Source: Asticcacaulis sp. ZE23SCel15 (lineage in GTDB: Bacteria > Pseudomonadota > Alphaproteobacteria > Caulobacterales > Caulobacteraceae). From it: 64,000 nucleotides of DNA. The translations under genes and the position numbers were made by a program. The stretch covers positions 543,001 through 607,000 of the forward strand of contig NZ_CP130044.1 of assembly GCF_030505395.1 (NCBI RefSeq), read 5' to 3'. Each line of letters starts with the position of its first letter. Position 1 is the first letter of the stretch. This document shows positions 25,565 through 33,845 of this stretch, in pieces. The notes below the pieces were generated by a model, which saw only the letters and a list, made by a program, of their open reading frames with translations, ran no database searches and was not told the origin of the DNA.

Positions 25565-26623
25565 ATGTCCAAGACCATGAGCCTAATCACGTCCGCCGCT
25601 TCTTTGCCCGGCCTCCTTACGCCCTCCGCGGCCTATAAGCCGTTCCGTTATCCGTGGGCGTTTGACTACTGGCAAAAGCAGCAGCAGGTGCACTGGCTGC
25701 CCGAAGAAGTGCCGCTGGGCGAGGATTGTAAAGACTGGGCGTCCAAGCTCAATGACAATGAACGCAACCTGCTGACCCAGATTTTCCGTTTCTTCACCCA
25801 ATCCGACATTGAGGTGCAGGACAACTACATGGAAAAATACGGTCGCGTGTTCAAACCGACCGAAATCAAGATGATGCTGGCCGCGTTCGGTAATATGGAA
25901 ACCGTCCATATCGCCGCCTATGCACTGCTGCTTGAGACCATCGGCATGCCGGAATCGGAATTTGGCGCGTTCATGCAGTATCAGGCCATGCGCGATAAGC
26001 ACGATTTCATGCAGAAATTCGGCGTTGAGACCAATGCCGATATTGCCCGCACACTGGCTATGTTCGGCGGCTTTACCGAAGGTCTGCAATTGTTTGCGTC
26101 ATTCGCCATGCTGATGAACTTCCCGCGCTTCAACAAGATGAAGGGCATGGGCCAGATCGTGTCGTGGTCCGTGCGCGATGAAAGCCTGCACTGCGAAGGT
26201 ATCATCAAGCTTTATCATGCCTTCAACAAGGAAACCGGCGCGGTCACCAAGGCCGTGGCCGATGACATCGTCGATTGCTGCAAGAATGTGGTGATGATGG
26301 AGGATAACTTCATCGATCTGGCGTTTGAAATGGGCCCGGTTGAGGGCATGACCCCGCACGATATCAAGCAATATATCCGCTACATTGCCGACTGGCGCCT
26401 GCGTCAGTTGGAACTGCCGGAAGTCTACGGCGTCAAGGAAAACCCGTTGCCGTGGTTGCAGGTGCTTTTGTCAGGCGTTGAACACGCCAACTTCTTTGAG
26501 GCGCGCGCGACGGAGTATTCCAAGGCCGCCACCAAGGGTCAGTGGACCGGCGGCGAAGGGGTGTGGGGCGCGTTTGATCAGTTGATGAAAAAACGCTCCG
26601 ACGCCACGCTGGGCACGAACTAA
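25565..26623 (+). CDS. nrdB: Ribonucleotide reductase beta subunit (class Ia)
   Basis: 352 residues, radical-bearing small subunit. The diiron ligands are visible in sequence order: the E of the QSDIEVQ helix, NMETVHIAAYALLLE (Glu, His and the likely radical Tyr), and DESLHCEG. The C-terminus carries the acidic/aromatic tail that binds the alpha subunit. The matching nrdA is 20 kb away on the other strand, with the pilus locus between them. Confidence 0.95.
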   Translation: MSKTMSLITSAASLPGLLTPSAAYKPFRYPWAFDYWQKQQQVHWLPEEVPLGEDCKDWASKLNDNERNLLTQIFRFFTQSDIEVQDNYMEKYGRVFKPTEIKMMLAAFGNMETVHIAAYALLLETIGMPESEFGAFMQYQAMRDKHDFMQKFGVETNADIARTLAMFGGFTEGLQLFASFAMLMNFPRFNKMKGMGQIVSWSVRDESLHCEGIIKLYHAFNKETGAVTKAVADDIVDCCKNVVMMEDNFIDLAFEMGPVEGMTPHDIKQYIRYIADWRLRQLELPEVYGVKENPLPWLQVLLSGVEHANFFEARATEYSKAATKGQWTGGEGVWGAFDQLMKKRSDATLGTN

Positions 26624-26627
26624 TTAG

Positions 26628-26657
26628 AAAAGCCTCCGGAAACGGAGGCTTTTTTTA
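26628..26657 (+). terminator. Intrinsic terminator after nrdB
   Basis: AGCCTCCG, GAAA loop and CGGAGGCT form a perfect stem with seven T after it, five bases beyond the nrdB stop. Confidence 0.93.
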
Positions 26658-26830
26658 TCCCTCAATCACAACTCGCCGCCCCATGTTGCGATTCACACCC
26701 TCAACAACACATGGAACATATAGTGAAAATTAGGATTCCATTAACCATGAATCCTCTTATTTTTCATTATGTTGCGCATTTAGATTCTGCAATGTTGCAA
26801 GGCAACTAAAACTCTGATATAAATGACGTC

Positions 26831-27352
26831 ATGAAGGTAATCACGGCTCTACTCGAACGCAAAAAGGAACTTCAGTCCCAGATTGAAGCTGCGCATGAAG
26901 AGCTGCGGGTGATTGAAATTTCCCTTAGTGCCTTTGAAAATATAGGCTTATCTACCAATATAAAAGCATCGCTTGCACCACAGGCCGATTTATTTGCACC
27001 TAAGTTTCGACGCAAAACCCCAGCAATAACGATCAAAGAAATGATCCTAACCGTGCTTGCAGAATCCAATTACGGACTCGATGCTCAAGCAATCTTAAAA
27101 GAGATTAACGATCGCTGGAAAAAAGACTTAGTCCGATCAAGCCTTAGCCCGCAACTGTCTCGCCTCAAGCAAAGCGGGCATTTGATTTATGCTAATCAAA
27201 AATGGTTGCTGGCCCAACAACACGAAGCCTCGGATGGTGAGACATCCGAGGCTCGTGACGGGGAGGTATTCACAAACACCAACCCGAATTCCATCAAGCT
27301 TCCCCTGACAGGGCCCAATTCGGTGGCACCGAATAGGAAGGAGGACGAGTGA
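26831..27352 (+). CDS. Coiled-coil / winged-helix-like hypothetical protein
   Basis: Not recognised. 173 residues. Residues 1-38 form a heptad-patterned helix (ALLERKKELQSQIEAAHEEL). Residues about 65-130 look like a winged helix: ITIKEMILTVLAESNYGLDA, then ILKEINDRW and SLSPQLSRLKQSGHLIYA. The C-terminus is polar. It is AT-rich compared with flanking genes and stands alone between nrdB and a frameshifted mini-gene, suggesting acquired DNA. It is probably a DNA-binding protein (inference). Confidence 0.65.
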   Translation: MKVITALLERKKELQSQIEAAHEELRVIEISLSAFENIGLSTNIKASLAPQADLFAPKFRRKTPAITIKEMILTVLAESNYGLDAQAILKEINDRWKKDLVRSSLSPQLSRLKQSGHLIYANQKWLLAQQHEASDGETSEARDGEVFTNTNPNSIKLPLTGPNSVAPNRKEDE

Positions 27353-27458
27353 TGTGGCGCATCACCTATAGAAGATAGGCTATTTGCCGAGAGCATAACC
27401 CTCTCGGCCTCCATACCTGAGTTTTAAGTAACTGTCATTTCAATTATTGGAGGGCCGC

Positions 27459-27595
27459 ATGGCCAATAAACAAACAAGTTCTAAAATTTCCACATTAGCT
27501 TCAAAAGTGCTCAGTGGGGCCAAAAAGCCACAGCACCTGAGATTAAAGCGTTAGCAGCGAGCGTTCTTTCTCAAGACGAGAAAAAAGGCAAATAA
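27459..27595 (+). pseudogene. Frameshifted small conserved protein
   Basis: ATG 27459 has a strong ribosome site (GGAGGG, five bases). The first frame reads MANKQTSSKISTLASKVLSG and stops at 27552-27554 after 31 codons. From the A-run near 27520 the -1 frame continues ATAPEIKALAASVLSQDEKK and ends at 27593-27595. Joined, they give a 45-residue protein of a pattern I recall as a widespread uncharacterised small protein. Either one A was lost from a run of six, or a -1 ribosomal frameshift at C-AAA-AAG restores the product. Confidence 0.6.
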
Positions 27596-27638
27596 GGTAT
27601 GCCGTTAGATGTAAGTCTCACGGCACTTTCAAACCTCT

Positions 27639-27698
27639 TCTCCTCCCCTGCACAGCGGGGGAGGTGGATGCAAGCGTAGCGCAGCAGACGGAGGGGGC
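27639..27698. repeat. Repeat family B unit upstream of DUF559 gene
   Basis: A CTCCCC/CGGGGGAG hairpin is followed by a GCAAGCGTAGCGC-type inner segment and GACGGAGGGGGC. It ends directly at the DUF559 start codon. Confidence 0.6.
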
Positions 27699-28058
27699 AT
27701 GCGCCCACAGATTAAACTCCCCCTCGCCCGTAAACTTCGCCGCGAAATGACACCCCCAGAAGTCATGATCTGGTCGCGTCTAAAAGGCACACCCAACAGC
27801 GAACTCCGCTTTCGCAGGCAACATCCCGTTGGGCCTTATGTGCTGGATTTTTATTGCGCCAAAGCTCGGTTAGCTATCGAGATTGATGGGCAGGTTCACG
27901 GACTGGATCATGTGGTGCATAAGGACGAGCGACGCGACACATGGCTGCTGTCGCAAGGCATCGGCGTGATCCGCATAAACGCTGTCGATGTGATGGCGGA
28001 TGCAGATGCCGTCGCGGGGATTATTTGGGATAGCGCTAGCGCCAGATTACAGCGCTAA
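27699..28058 (+). CDS. DUF559 endonuclease-like protein
   Basis: 119 residues. DUF559 proteins are PD-(D/E)XK-fold proteins related to very-short-patch repair nucleases. The expected order is visible: KLRREMTPPEVMIWSRLKG, FRRQHPVGPYVLDFYC, ARLAIEIDGQVHGLD and DERRDTWLLSQGIGVIRINA. The active-site acids are D in VLDFYC and E-x-D in IEIDG. No methylase or restriction partner is nearby. Family B repeats touch both ends of the gene: one ends at its start codon, the other begins right after its stop. Confidence 0.88.
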   Translation: MRPQIKLPLARKLRREMTPPEVMIWSRLKGTPNSELRFRRQHPVGPYVLDFYCAKARLAIEIDGQVHGLDHVVHKDERRDTWLLSQGIGVIRINAVDVMADADAVAGIIWDSASARLQR

Positions 28059-28124
28059 TGCCCCCTCCACCACGCCCCCTTGTGGGCGCGCGGTCCCCCT
28101 CCCCCGCTACGCAAGGGAGGAAAT
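28059..28124. repeat. Repeat family B unit downstream of DUF559 gene
   Basis: GCCCCCTCCACCACGCCCCC, a TTGTGGGCGCGCGGT segment, then a CCCCCTCCCCC...AGGGAGG block. It begins immediately after the DUF559 stop codon, in opposite general orientation to the upstream unit. Confidence 0.6.
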
Positions 28125-28126
28125 AG

Positions 28127-28387
28127 CTACCCCTGCGAAAACAGCATCAGCCCAAACAGTACCGCCGCGCCGACCACATAGCCGACCTTGACGGAGGCAA
28201 AGCGCGGGGTCAGCAGGACGCGCGCCACATGCAGTGCCAACACCAGCCCCAAAAGCTGAAACGACAGGCCGGCATTGAACCCGAACGACGTAAAGGCCAC
28301 AAACACATAGATCAGGCTCAACAGCCAGAACAGCGTCACCGACACCACCGTCAGCGAATGCCACATTGCCTGACCGAGTTCTTTCAT
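28127..28387 (-). CDS. Small membrane protein, hypothetical
   Basis: Not recognised. 86 residues with about three hydrophobic segments: LTVVSVTLFWLLSLIYVFVA, SFQLLGLVLALHVARVLL and VGYVVGAAVLFGLMLF. The codon pattern and continuous membrane character favour this frame over an overlapping one at 28107-28364. It is followed by family B repeat DNA. Confidence 0.6.
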   Translation of the reverse strand: MKELGQAMWHSLTVVSVTLFWLLSLIYVFVAFTSFGFNAGLSFQLLGLVLALHVARVLLTPRFASVKVGYVVGAAVLFGLMLFSQG

Positions 28388-28544
28388 AACCGTCCTCCGT
28401 GACTGTGCGTCATATAGACCATCCCGCGAACAGGCACAGCCCCTGTCGCGCGCAGGTTCTCATCGCTTTCTTACGACCGCCGACTTAGCGTGGACGTATA
28501 TCACGGCCATAATCCAAATCCGTCCCCGACACGTAAGCCTTTAT

Positions 28545-29396
28545 ATGAATAAACGTCGCTTTTTATCGCTTATCGGCTTGTCGGGACTAGCCACAGCGCT
28601 TGCGGGTTGCAACACCTTAAGCGCGTTCAACACCTTAACACCCAAGGACGGTGACAGCGAGCGGCTGGCTCAAGGCATCAGCTATGGCGGTGGGCCGCGT
28701 CAAACTTATGACGTTTACGGCCCGCGTAAAGGGGCCAAAAACTTACCCGTGATCGTATTCTTTTACGGTGGCGGCTGGGATTCCGGCTCAAAAGACGACT
28801 ACGCCTGGATGGGGCGATCACTGGCGGCTTTGGGCTATATAGTCGCCGTGCCCGATTACCGGTTGGTGCCGCAGGTGCGCTATCCCGATTTTCTGACCGA
28901 TAGTGCGGCGGCGGTTCGCCATGTCCACACCCATATCCGCGACTATGGCGGCGATCCTGAACAACTGATCCTGATGGGTCATTCGGCGGGGGCCTATAAC
29001 GCCATGATGCTGACGCTTGATCCGCAATACATCCCTGATATCGCCGTCAAAGCCATGATCGGGCTGGCTGGCCCCTATGATTTTTATCCCTACGATGTCA
29101 ACTCGACCATCAACGCCTTCGGTCAGTGGCCGCGCCCGCAGGAAACCCAACCCATCCATCATGTGCGAAAGTTGGATACGCGCTTTTTGCTGATCCACAG
29201 CCGCGCCGACACTATTGCCCGCGTGCGCAATTCCGAAGTCATGGCCCAAAAACTGAGCGCGTCAGGCAATGCGGTGACGTTGAAACTCTATGACGGTATC
29301 AGCCATCAGGACACCGCCGCCGCCTTTTCTGTCCCGTTCCGTAATAAGGCTCCGGTGCGAAAAGACGTGGCTGATTTTCTGATGGCTATGGGTTAG
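28545..29396 (+). CDS. Alpha/beta hydrolase lipoprotein (esterase)
   Basis: 283 residues. Lipoprotein signal with lipobox ALAGC (Cys at about residue 22), so probably membrane-anchored in the periplasm. The oxyanion region VIVFFYGGGWDSGSKDDY resembles the HGGG loop of carboxylesterases with Tyr for His. The nucleophile elbow is LMGHSAGAYNAM, with a late acid (SRADTIA) and His (GISHQDTA). The substrate is unknown. Confidence 0.88.
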   Translation: MNKRRFLSLIGLSGLATALAGCNTLSAFNTLTPKDGDSERLAQGISYGGGPRQTYDVYGPRKGAKNLPVIVFFYGGGWDSGSKDDYAWMGRSLAALGYIVAVPDYRLVPQVRYPDFLTDSAAAVRHVHTHIRDYGGDPEQLILMGHSAGAYNAMMLTLDPQYIPDIAVKAMIGLAGPYDFYPYDVNSTINAFGQWPRPQETQPIHHVRKLDTRFLLIHSRADTIARVRNSEVMAQKLSASGNAVTLKLYDGISHQDTAAAFSVPFRNKAPVRKDVADFLMAMG

Positions 29397-29816
29397 TTAC
29401 TGAACGGCTGCGACCGCCGGAACCTCATCAGCTTTTTCAAGCTTAACGATCAGCGGATTGGGCACCAGATCCTTCATGGCCCCGGACGATCCGTCAACCG
29501 CCGCGCCAATAATCCCGCCGACCAGAACATTGCCCGCCATAGCTGCCCCGCCTCCGCCTGAGATTTTGTTGGTCACATGGCCGGTCCAGGTCTTGTAACC
29601 GGCCTTGGTGATGGTGACATCGAACTCAGATTTACGCGGCATTTTGAACGAACACGGCGTCGCGTCGCAGGCAAAGCCGTGCGTGGTCTTAACCGCAGCC
29701 CCGATCGGATCGGTTTCAACGACGAACACATCATTGGTGCCGCGCGTGATGGTGGCGCAGCCCGACAAAGCGGCCAGCGCAGCACCGGCTGCGGCCACGA
29801 GAACTAATTTTTTCAT
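29397..29816 (-). CDS. Lipoprotein with PEGA-like domain
   Basis: 139 residues. Lipobox LSGC at about residue 19 (GAALAALSGCATITRGTND). The mature part has a PEGA-like strand pattern (TDPIGAAVKTTHGFACDATP, then FDVTITKAGYKTWTG), followed by a glycine-rich hydrophobic stretch (GGGGAAMAGNVLVGGIIGAA) that may enter the membrane. It is convergent with the esterase, with stop codons adjacent. Function unknown; cell-envelope role is inference. Confidence 0.75.
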   Translation of the reverse strand: MKKLVLVAAAGAALAALSGCATITRGTNDVFVVETDPIGAAVKTTHGFACDATPCSFKMPRKSEFDVTITKAGYKTWTGHVTNKISGGGGAAMAGNVLVGGIIGAAVDGSSGAMKDLVPNPLIVKLEKADEVPAVAAVQ

Positions 29817-30016
29817 GTTTATAACCCCTTACGAGCCCCGCCCCTAACCTTATGTATCGAATCGGGCCCGGCAAATGGCTACCAGAACATCCGGGGGCAC
29901 GCCAATAAACTTCCCTCAAAGGCTGCATATTAATGATAATCGCGCCACATGACTGAGACATATTCAGCGTAGCTTAGGCTACTGGTCAAAACCAAAATCG
30001 CGTGATAGGTATCGCC

Positions 30017-31519
30017 ATGACACTGCAAAATATAACAACACACGCAACGGCCCATGATGCCGTAACTCACCTCAAAACCCTGTATCAGACTTCGGTGACG
30101 CAGCTACAGGCTGACCTACAGTCCTATCTGGCTGATAAGACCAAGCCGTCAAAGGCTATGCGCGCTGAGGGCCGTTACTGTTACCCCAAGCTGATCGTGA
30201 CCTGGAACGGCGTCGATGAAGACGACGACGGAGACACACCTGTGCTGGGCCACCGCCATCCGTTCGTCAACCGCGCCTTTGCCCGCTTTTCGCGCCCCGG
30301 CGTCTATGCCGGTTCGATCACCCGCCCTGACCTTTATGGCGACTTCATCGAAGAACAGATCGAACTGATGCAAAAGGATTACGACATCACCATCGAAGTC
30401 GGATTGTCGGATCAGGAAATCCCCTACCCCTATGTGCTGGACGGCGCCGATCTTGATCTCAACAGCGTTTCCGCCGTTGATCTGGCACGGTTTTTCCCGG
30501 CGACCGAATTGGCCCTGATCGGCAACGAAGTCGCCGACGGCCACGAAGTCCGCAATGCCGATGGCTCGCACCCGCTGTCTTTGTTTGATGGCCTGCGATC
30601 CGATTTTTCGCTGGCCCGCCTTAAGCACTATACCGGCACCCCGGCGGAACACACCCAGGGCTATATTCTGATGACCAACTATCATCGCTATGTCGATGTG
30701 TTCGTCAAATATGCGCTGGAGCAGCTTCAGGATCCCGACAGCCCCTACACAGCCTTGTCGTGCTGCGGCAATCTGCTGATCACGCGCGACACTGAAAACC
30801 CACTGGAGCTGATCGCGAATTCGCCGTGGCGTAAGCACCAGATGCCGGCCTATCACCTGCTGGCCCCGAACCGTCAGGGCATTACGCTGGTCAATATCGG
30901 GGTCGGCCCGTCGAATGCCAAGACCATCACCGACCATCTGGCGGTCACCCGCCCGCAGGCCTGGCTGATGATCGGCCACTGCGGCGGATTGCGTCCGTCT
31001 CAGAGCATTGGCGATTATGTGCTGGCCCATGCCTATCTTCGTGACGATCATGTGCTGGATGATGTACTGCCGGTGGAAATTCCAATCCCCGCCATTGCCG
31101 AAGTTCAGGTTGCTTTGCAACAGGCCTGCGTCGAAGTCACCGGCGAAAACCCCGATCAACTTAAGCGCCGCCTGCGCACCGGCACGGTCGTCACCACCGA
31201 TGACCGCAACTGGGAACTGAGATATTCCTTAAGCGCTATCCGCTTTTCGCAGTCGCGCGCTGTGGCCATCGATATGGAAAGTGCGACGCTGGCCGCGCAA
31301 GGGTATCGCTTCCGGGTGCCTTACGGGACGCTGTTGTGCGTGTCGGATAAGCCGCTGCACGGCGAACTGAAATTGCCGGGTCAAGCTAACCATTTCTATG
31401 AACGGGCGATTTCGGAGCACATCGATATCGGCATCAAGACGATGGATATCCTGCGCGATGCCGGGTCGCGGCTGCATTCGCGCAAGCTGCGGGCCTTCGA
31501 CGAGCCGCCGTTTCGGTGA
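30017..31519 (+). CDS. amn: AMP nucleosidase
   Basis: About 500 residues from ATG 30017 (GTG/ATG at 30002 possible). It hydrolyses AMP to adenine and ribose 5-phosphate. The N-terminal Amn-specific domain (about 1-190) precedes the nucleoside-phosphorylase fold: TLVNIGVGPSNAKTITDHLA, WLMIGHCGGLRPSQSIGDYV, AVAIDMESATLAAQGYRFRV and the final DKPLHGELK. The length matches the family. It stands alone, with a hairpin-rich spacer before pabB. Confidence 0.93.
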   Translation: MTLQNITTHATAHDAVTHLKTLYQTSVTQLQADLQSYLADKTKPSKAMRAEGRYCYPKLIVTWNGVDEDDDGDTPVLGHRHPFVNRAFARFSRPGVYAGSITRPDLYGDFIEEQIELMQKDYDITIEVGLSDQEIPYPYVLDGADLDLNSVSAVDLARFFPATELALIGNEVADGHEVRNADGSHPLSLFDGLRSDFSLARLKHYTGTPAEHTQGYILMTNYHRYVDVFVKYALEQLQDPDSPYTALSCCGNLLITRDTENPLELIANSPWRKHQMPAYHLLAPNRQGITLVNIGVGPSNAKTITDHLAVTRPQAWLMIGHCGGLRPSQSIGDYVLAHAYLRDDHVLDDVLPVEIPIPAIAEVQVALQQACVEVTGENPDQLKRRLRTGTVVTTDDRNWELRYSLSAIRFSQSRAVAIDMESATLAAQGYRFRVPYGTLLCVSDKPLHGELKLPGQANHFYERAISEHIDIGIKTMDILRDAGSRLHSRKLRAFDEPPFR

Positions 31520-31523
31520 TGCT

Positions 31524-31564
31524 CACCCGAAAGTTTGGCGCAAAGCGCCAATACCTTTAGGGTG
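31524..31564. repeat. Repeat family C, copy 1
   Basis: CACCC, AAAG, TTGGCGC, loop AAA, GCGCCAA, then CTTT and GGGTG make a long nested hairpin. The blocks AAAGTTTG and ATAC-CTTT also occur in the copies at 31620-31653 (inverted) and 44851-44894. Confidence 0.6.
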
Positions 31565-31619
31565 GAAAAGCCAAATCTAAGCGAAGAACCGCTTCGAGCT
31601 TCGATTTGACCGTATGCCC

Positions 31620-31653
31620 CACCCCAAAGTACCCGAAGGGCAACTTTGGGGTG
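31620..31653. repeat. Repeat family C, copy 2 (inverted)
   Basis: ACCCCAAAGT (31621-31630) pairs with ACTTTGGGGT (31643-31652) around CCC-GAA-GGG. Read on the minus strand it has the AAAGTTG...TACTTT layout of copy 1. The two lie 55 bases apart in opposite orientation. Confidence 0.6.
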
Positions 31654-31668
31654 ATAAACATAAAAATA

Positions 31669-31699
31669 TGCGCCCGAAATCTGCTATGATTTGGGCGCA
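31669..31699. other. Strong hairpin between amn and pabB
   Basis: TGCGCCC-G-AAATC and GATTT-G-GGCGCA form a 12-base-pair stem with one mismatch and a six-base loop. No T-run follows on either strand, so termination is uncertain. Confidence 0.5.
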
Positions 31700-31702
31700 C
31701 AC

Positions 31703-31805
31703 AAGGATCAATGGACCTCCATCCATAGGCTTAAGGCTCCATATGACAATACCAAGAGAGGGCAGTTGCGGAAAGGGGCTTTAACCTAGTATTAGTGTGA
31801 TCCTT
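31703..31805 (+). promoter_or_regulatory. Possible structured leader of pabB
   Basis: AAGGATCA (31703-31710) is complementary to TGATCCTT (31798-31805), which would close an 87-base domain ending 32 bases before the pabB start. Inside, ATGGA/TCCAT and AAAG/CTTT hairpins can form. It resembles the layout of a regulatory RNA but matches no class I know. An eight-base repeat at this distance could arise by chance. Confidence 0.3.
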
Positions 31806-31837
31806 CAAATGCTTATAATCGAATCAAGTTGTTGTGA

Positions 31838-33265
31838 ATGTCGGCTTTTGCCACGCCCCTGACCCACCTGTATGTGATCCGGCTGCCGTTCGTGGCGCCG
31901 GAGACTTTGTTTGAGGCGTGGTTTGAAACCGACCATAGTGTGGGCCTGATTTCCGATGGCGGTCCGCAAGGGCGGTGGTCGTATCTAAGCTGCTATCCTG
32001 ACGGCGTGACCACGCTGGAATTTGATGACGACACCGACCCAAAAGTGCTTCTGAAACAAGCCATTGCGCCGTTTAAAACGGCGGCCCACCCCGCCCATAT
32101 CGGCGGCGATGCTGTCACCGACCTGCCCCCCTTTACCGGCGGGGTGATCGCGCTGGCGTCGTTCGAGATGGGGATGCGGTTCGAACATTTAAAAAAACGC
32201 CCGTTCCGTGTCGAAGGGCGCAAGGCCTGGCCGGAACTGCATATCCTGCGCTACCCGGCGGTGCTCGCTTTCGATCACAGTACGCGCACGCTTTTGTCAT
32301 TGGGCCGCGGTCGCGACGACTATGCCGCCCGCAATGCCGCCGACACCATGCGCAAGGCCTTTAACGCCGCGCTTAAGCATCCGGCGACCGGCCTGATCCG
32401 AAACGGCCCGTTGGTTTGTGCGCCGCTTACGCTTGAGACCAGCGATCAGGTTCACGAAGACAAGGTGTCTAACCTGATCCAGCAAATTCACGCCGGCGAC
32501 CTGTTTCAGGCCAATCTGGCGCGCGGCTGGCAGGGCACGCTGAAAGAGGATGTCACCTTGGGCCGGGTCTTACGTGACCTCAACCGGGCAGGTTCTGCGC
32601 CCTTTGGGGCGGGCTTACGCCTAAAAGGGCGGGCCATCATTTCCAACAGCCCGGAACGGTTCATATCTTTACGACCCGACGGCCATCTGGAAACCCGCCC
32701 GATCAAAGGCACCCGCCCGCGCGGCACTACCCCCGCCACCGATAAGACCTTAAGTGACGCCTTGCTGAAAAGCCCCAAGGACCGGGCTGAAAATCTGATG
32801 ATTGTCGATCTGATGCGCCATGATTTGTCTAAGGTCAGCGAAGTCGGATCGGTTAAGGTCACCGAGCTTAATGCCCTTGAAACTTACCCCAGCGTTCATC
32901 ATCTGGTCTCGACCGTGACCGGGCAGCTCTCGCCCGGTCTTGATGCCGCCGATGTCATCTGCGCCACCTTCCCGCCGGGGTCGATTTCCGGTGCGCCCAA
33001 GGTGCAGGCGATGAAGGTCATTCAGGAGTTAGAGGCCCCGCGCGGCCCCTATTGCGGGTCATTGATGATCATAGATGCCGAAGGCGGCATGGACTCCAGC
33101 GTGCTGATTTGCACCATAGCGCTTGAAAAAGACGATCACAGCGTCTGGCATTTGCGGGTGTGCGCGGGGGGCGGGATTGTCGCCGATAGCGTGCCGCATG
33201 AGGAGCGCATCGAGACGGAAACCAAGCTTAAACTGATCCGGTCAGTGCTTGAAGGCACGAGCTAA
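31838..33265 (+). CDS. pabB: Aminodeoxychorismate synthase component I
   Basis: 475 residues. It makes 4-amino-4-deoxychorismate from chorismate for folate. The chorismate-binding domain includes FISLRPDGHLETRPIKGTRP (the Lys of PIKGT marks aminodeoxychorismate rather than anthranilate synthase), MIVDLMRHDLSKV and TFPPGSISGAPKVQAM. The glutaminase PabA and lyase PabC are not in the window. It is convergent with the TadE-like gene, seven bases apart. Confidence 0.93.
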   Translation: MSAFATPLTHLYVIRLPFVAPETLFEAWFETDHSVGLISDGGPQGRWSYLSCYPDGVTTLEFDDDTDPKVLLKQAIAPFKTAAHPAHIGGDAVTDLPPFTGGVIALASFEMGMRFEHLKKRPFRVEGRKAWPELHILRYPAVLAFDHSTRTLLSLGRGRDDYAARNAADTMRKAFNAALKHPATGLIRNGPLVCAPLTLETSDQVHEDKVSNLIQQIHAGDLFQANLARGWQGTLKEDVTLGRVLRDLNRAGSAPFGAGLRLKGRAIISNSPERFISLRPDGHLETRPIKGTRPRGTTPATDKTLSDALLKSPKDRAENLMIVDLMRHDLSKVSEVGSVKVTELNALETYPSVHHLVSTVTGQLSPGLDAADVICATFPPGSISGAPKVQAMKVIQELEAPRGPYCGSLMIIDAEGGMDSSVLICTIALEKDDHSVWHLRVCAGGGIVADSVPHEERIETETKLKLIRSVLEGTS

Positions 33266-33272
33266 CCGCGCT

Positions 33273-33845
33273 TTAAGACGTTTTTCTCACCACCACACTG
33301 CCGTTACGGGGGTGGTGATAGAATGTATCCTTAAACTGGCTTTGCGCCGGCAAAAAGCTGTGCAGCGGCGAGTTGTAATCATACTCGACCTCGGTCACGA
33401 TCAGACTCTGCCCCACCGGAAGCTGCGCCGTAGTGATCGCCGACACGACCGGCGAGTTGTTGGTGTTCTTTTGGGTCCAGATATGCGGATCGCTCCAGAT
33501 GACCTTGGCCTTATTGTCGGTCTTGTCCATAGTCACGCAGGTCACGCGCACCTTTAGCGCAGCACCGCCATCAAACGGGGCGATGATGCTGTCGCCGATT
33601 TCAAACAGATCGGTCATATTGGCATTGGTCAGGCTTTCCGACTGGGCAGCCAAATCACCGATCGAGGCCGCCAGGTGCGACGCCTTACGCGACGCCATCA
33701 TGGCCAGCGTCAATTCCGCCAGCCCCAGATAAAGCGTAATCAGAATGGGCGCGATCAGCGCAAACTCCACCGCCGACACACCCCGGCGGTCTTTGGCGAA
33801 CCGGCGCAGCGTATTAAACGGATTGAGTGCACGCAAAATACCCAT
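33273..33845 (-). CDS. TadE/F-like pseudopilin
   Basis: 190 residues. The N-terminal segment DRRGVSAVEFALIAPILITL, with Glu at the fifth position of the hydrophobic stretch, is the prepilin-like signature cleaved by CpaA-type peptidases. The rest is a periplasmic domain with two Cys-poor strands. Minor pseudopilins TadE/TadF support Flp pilus assembly. It is one base from the second TadE-like gene, so the two are coupled. Confidence 0.85.
   Translation of the reverse strand: MGILRALNPFNTLRRFAKDRRGVSAVEFALIAPILITLYLGLAELTLAMMASRKASHLAASIGDLAAQSESLTNANMTDLFEIGDSIIAPFDGGAALKVRVTCVTMDKTDNKAKVIWSDPHIWTQKNTNNSPVVSAITTAQLPVGQSLIVTEVEYDYNSPLHSFLPAQSQFKDTFYHHPRNGSVVVRKTS

Noticed and set aside
28107-28364. 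Alternative minus-strand frame over the small membrane gene
   Set aside because: The overlapping frame at 28127-28387 has continuous membrane helices, while this frame reads as a Gly/Ala/Cys-rich shadow.
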